A stretch of 7,432 bases of DNA. It comes from Candidatus Falkowiibacteriota bacterium (GTDB lineage: Bacteria > Patescibacteriota > Patescibacteriia > Patescibacteriales > UBA12075). Where the stretch lies: NCBI GenBank assembly GCA_030600505.1, contig JAUVLY010000038.1, positions 1 through 7,432 on the forward strand, read 5' to 3'. The translations under genes and the position numbers were made by a program. This document shows, piece after piece, positions 5,357 through 7,432 of the stretch. The notes below the pieces were generated by a model. The model saw only the letters and a program-made list of their open reading frames with translations, was not told the origin of the DNA and made no database searches. The number at the start of each line of letters is the position of its first letter. Position 1 is the stretch's first letter.

Positions 5357-6216
5357 GATTTAGTTAAATAATCTTTTAATGCTTCTTGGTAGTTTCTGAG
5401 TGGTTCGAGCTTGGTGTTGAGTAGTACGGCGAAGCGAGGGCGCCGAGCCGAGCGCGGGAACTGTTCGGGCGTTATTGGATTTAACTTAATATCTATACCA
5501 GCGAGCGCAAACATTTCTTTCGCCGCCTCATACCAGGTTGCCGGGCCGGTATTGGTAATGTGGTATATCCCAAATGGCTTCATATCTTCTATTAATTTGA
5601 GCGTGGCCACAGCTAAATCAGGAGTGTAGGTAAAACAGCTCAACTCTGCGTTAACTACATCGATTTCGTCTTTTTCTTTGCTTAATTTAAGCATAATATC
5701 AAAAAAGCTTGGTTTAGCCGCCTCGCTCTTACCGCGCGGGCCAAACAATTTAGAAGAACGAATTAAATAATATTTAAGCCTTTCGTCAGCCAGCGAAAGT
5801 ATAGCCTGCTCGCCCAGGAGCTTGGTTATACCGTATTTGCAAATTGGCATTGGGATCGCATCTTCCTGATAGCCCTCCTTATTATCTCCGTCAAAAATAT
5901 AGTCTGACACATAATGAACCAAAAGCGCTTCAAGCTCAAGCGCGATATGAGCTAATTTACGAACAGCCCGGCCATTAATATCTCTGGCCTTCTCCTGTTC
6001 GGCTTCGCTTTCTTCACATTTATCAACCGCGTTATAAGCAACCGCGTTGATAATAATATCCGGTTCAACCGCACGCACGCTCTTCTCCAGCTGTTTAAAA
6101 TCCGTAACATCTATTTCGTCCCGGTCCCAGGCAATCACCTCATAATCATTAGAAAACACCGGAATCAATTGAGACCCCAGATTGCCGCGCGAACCCAAAA
6201 TAAGAACTTTAAACAT
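5320..6216 (-). CDS. rfbD: dTDP-4-dehydrorhamnose reductase with repeat-encoded tail
   Basis: The last enzyme of dTDP-L-rhamnose synthesis, reducing dTDP-4-dehydrorhamnose with NAD(P)H. It is an extended short-chain dehydrogenase: the Rossmann loop LGSRGNLGS lies at 7-15, INAVAYNAVDKCEE at 56-69 matches the family NAAAYTAVDKAE block, and VSDYIFDG (103-110) gives Ser104 where the family usually has Thr. Catalytic Tyr128 and Lys132 are in YGITK, and LIRSSKLFGP (151-160) and a TNTGPATWYEAAKEM block (221-235) follow. The C-terminal NTKLEPLRNYQEALKDYL (267-284) is typical and should end the natural protein. The last 12 or so residues (SDDRRQTTDDRR) come from the heptamer array. The stop TGA is at 5320-5322. 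The ATG at 6214-6216 starts the first strand. A 67-base gap separates it from the upstream TIM-barrel gene. Confidence 0.94.
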   Translation of the reverse strand: MFKVLILGSRGNLGSQLIPVFSNDYEVIAWDRDEIDVTDFKQLEKSVRAVEPDIIINAVAYNAVDKCEESEAEQEKARDINGRAVRKLAHIALELEALLVHYVSDYIFDGDNKEGYQEDAIPMPICKYGITKLLGEQAILSLADERLKYYLIRSSKLFGPRGKSEAAKPSFFDIMLKLSKEKDEIDVVNAELSCFTYTPDLAVATLKLIEDMKPFGIYHITNTGPATWYEAAKEMFALAGIDIKLNPITPEQFPRSARRPRFAVLLNTKLEPLRNYQEALKDYLTKSDDRRQTTDDRR

Positions 6217-6233
6217 AATTACTGTTGTTACTA

Positions 6234-6239
6234 ATTATA
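6234..6239 (-). promoter_or_regulatory. Possible -10 box upstream of rfbD
   Basis: A perfect TATAAT on the minus strand lies 17 bases before the rfbD ATG. No convincing -35 box occurs at 16-18 bases; the nearest TTG-containing hexamer (TTGTAA, 6263-6268) is 23 bases away. In such AT-rich DNA the match may be chance, so this is a weak call. Confidence 0.2.
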
Positions 6240-6253
6240 TAATGCCCTTTGGG

Positions 6254-6288
6254 TGCTAATCATTACAAATTTACGAATTCTTGCTAAT
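6254..6288. repeat. Short direct-repeat element overlapping the TIM-barrel gene end
   Basis: TGCTAAT occurs at 6254-6260 and again at 6282-6288, enclosing ATTACAAATTTACGAATTC. The second copy contains the TAG stop (6284-6286) of the TIM-barrel gene. The sequence type is unlike the heptamer arrays and the palindromes. It resembles AATTTACGAATT-like intergenic motifs that I recall from other genomes, without a search. The rest of the gap (6217-6253) is AT-rich with a CCCTTTGGG run and no obvious terminator. Confidence 0.45.
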
Positions 6289-6991
6289 TTATAATGCTAT
6301 TCAAATATTCTTTTACCTTCAACTGTTCTGCGAAAGAATTTTCTAATTCAATGCTAATATATTTAGGTAAATACTTTATATATTTTTTAACATAATCAAG
6401 CTCTAATAATTTGCCCAAAGTATGGTGGCTATATGCTATGCCTTTCTTTTTAGTAATATAATCCTGATATTCCTCTCCCTTGTTATTTACAGCAGAAATA
6501 TGACAGCATCCTACCCTGTACTTTTTTAACAAATCCGGCAACCGGTTATAACCATAACGACCTTGGATAATACCCCAATCTTCCCAATGAGAAATATCTA
6601 GACATATCCCGCCACCCATCTTTACGCTGTTTAAAAAATCATCGTCAATTTTAAACAAATTTTCAATACAAATTCTGGACGCGTATTTATTATTCTTAAG
6701 AAACCGTTGGCAGGCATTATCTGGATGAATATTAAAAACTATTGTCTTATAGTATTTAATAAAAAAATCAAGCTCCCATTCCTCCATATCATCTCGCAAA
6801 TGCACGTGCGGAATACGCTCCAAATCGGTTTTTTTAAGTAAATCATATAATTCTTTCCTGTCTTTAATCTCTAGATAGGTTGGAAAAAGGGCTATCTCAT
6901 GCAAATTAAATTTTTTAATTTCTTCTGTCTTTTCCCGCCAGTTTGATCTGGGCGTGGTAGTTAGTCCCGGTAAAATAATTCTATTATTCAT
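6284..6991 (-). CDS. Divergent TIM-barrel protein of the xylose isomerase-like / AP endonuclease 2 fold
   Basis: A 235-residue protein that I cannot name. Alternating strands and helices and a set of acidic and His residues fit the sugar-phosphate isomerase/epimerase (xylose isomerase-like) TIM barrel. Candidate metal ligands are Glu110 (ICIENLF), Asp132 and His135 (CLDISHW), His164 (CCHIS) and Glu215 (SIELENS), with further His at 62 and 64 (PHVHLRDD), 89 (NIHPD) and 189-190. It is shorter than typical members (about 250-290). The ATG at 6989-6991 opens a plausible first strand (NRIILPGL). It lies 25 bases after the rfbB stop, so it is probably co-transcribed with the rhamnose genes. A role in nucleotide-sugar or glycan metabolism is inference. 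It is more AT-rich than its neighbours: bases 6361-6420 hold 13 G+C of 60, against 30 of 60 at 5701-5760 in rfbD, which may indicate separate origin. Confidence 0.7.
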   Translation of the reverse strand: MNNRIILPGLTTTPRSNWREKTEEIKKFNLHEIALFPTYLEIKDRKELYDLLKKTDLERIPHVHLRDDMEEWELDFFIKYYKTIVFNIHPDNACQRFLKNNKYASRICIENLFKIDDDFLNSVKMGGGICLDISHWEDWGIIQGRYGYNRLPDLLKKYRVGCCHISAVNNKGEEYQDYITKKKGIAYSHHTLGKLLELDYVKKYIKYLPKYISIELENSFAEQLKVKEYLNSIIN

Positions 6992-7016
6992 ACTTTTATA
7001 TTTTGTTTTGGCTGTA

Positions 7017-7432
7017 TTATTTCTTATAATACTCTTTATAAGCGCCGGATTTAATATTTTTCCACCAGGCTTGATTATTTTTATACCAATCTATTGTTTC
7101 TTTTAAGCCGTCTTTAAATTTAATTCTCGGCTGCCAGCCCAGCTCTTTCTTGATCCTGCTAAAATCTATGCCGTAACGTAAATCATGACCGGGGCGGTCC
7201 GCCACATAATCTATCATCCCCTCATCTTTGCCCATTAACTTAAGTATCATTTTTGTTAATTCCAAATTTGTCAGTTCACTGTCCCCTCCCAAGAGATATG
7301 TTTTGCCGATTTTACCTTTCTTAATAATCTCTTCCACTCCGCTGTTATGATCATCAACATGGATCCAGTCGCGGATATTTTCTCCTTCGGCATATACCGG
7401 CACTTTCTTACCTTCCAGAATATTAGTGATAA
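7017..7432 (-). CDS. rfbB: dTDP-glucose 4,6-dehydratase, C-terminal part (runs off window)
   Basis: The second enzyme of dTDP-L-rhamnose synthesis, an NAD-dependent extended SDR that converts dTDP-glucose to dTDP-4-dehydro-6-deoxyglucose. About 137 residues of the usual 320-350 are present. The frame is open to the right edge and reads ITNILEGKKVPVYAEGENIR, so the GTG at 7401-7403 is an internal Val codon and not a start. Family blocks follow in order: the substrate-binding RDWIHVDDH, YLLGGDSELTNLE, DRPGHDLRYGIDFSRIKKEL and the C-terminal GLKETIDWYKNN-AWW with the closing YKEYY. The catalytic Tyr-x3-Lys and the Rossmann loop lie outside the window. The TAA at 7017-7019 is followed 25 bases later by the TIM-barrel gene. 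Confidence 0.95.
   Translation of the reverse strand, partial: ITNILEGKKVPVYAEGENIRDWIHVDDHNSGVEEIIKKGKIGKTYLLGGDSELTNLELTKMILKLMGKDEGMIDYVADRPGHDLRYGIDFSRIKKELGWQPRIKFKDGLKETIDWYKNNQAWWKNIKSGAYKEYYKK

Noticed and set aside
5411..5629. Plus-strand open frame of 72 codons
   Set aside because: Antisense to the well-supported rfbD gene, with no family resemblance.
7401..7403. GTG as start codon for the rfbB fragment
   Set aside because: The frame is open to the window end and the upstream residues match the RmlB family, so this is an internal Val.

Overview
The window looks like a piece of a cell-surface polysaccharide locus from an uncultured bacterium, most likely a Patescibacteria/CPR (Parcubacteria-like) lineage. 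That assignment is an inference. It rests on the GalU variant (GSGTRLLPATKAMPKE with a GNGTP motif), the moderately AT-rich DNA, the run of divergent GT2 enzymes and the repeat-filled intergenic gaps. The genetic code appears standard: TAA, TAG and TGA all end genes and no internal TGA is needed.

All nine genes lie on the minus strand, so transcription runs from high to low coordinates. In that order they are: the C-terminal part of dTDP-glucose 4,6-dehydratase (rfbB, cut by the window edge), a divergent TIM-barrel protein of the xylose-isomerase/AP-endonuclease-2 fold, dTDP-4-dehydrorhamnose reductase (rfbD), a short-form glucose-1-phosphate thymidylyltransferase (rfbA), four different GT2 glycosyltransferases, and the N-terminal half of a UTP-glucose-1-phosphate uridylyltransferase (galU). 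The three rfb genes supply dTDP-L-rhamnose, galU supplies UDP-glucose, and the GT2 enzymes probably build a rhamnose-containing glycan. The epimerase gene rfbC is not in the window and could lie upstream of rfbB.

Gaps between genes are short (17 to 125 bp), and no gene-free stretch reaches 300 bp. Six of the eight junctions carry a repeat. There are heptamer-period arrays at 431-461 with 522-577, at 1365-1406 and at 5287-5356. There are two related 90-94 bp imperfect palindromes at 2486-2575 and 3492-3585. There is a small direct-repeat element at 6254-6288. In four genes the repeat overlaps the 3' end and supplies the stop codon, and in two of them it also encodes a basic, polar C-terminal tail of 12-19 residues.

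No single new defence or metabolic system is evident. The most notable signals are the repeat-built gene ends and leaders, the near-identical start-codon context of galU and rfbA, a GT2 enzyme whose DXD aspartate is replaced by histidine, and the unexplained TIM-barrel gene inside the rhamnose operon.
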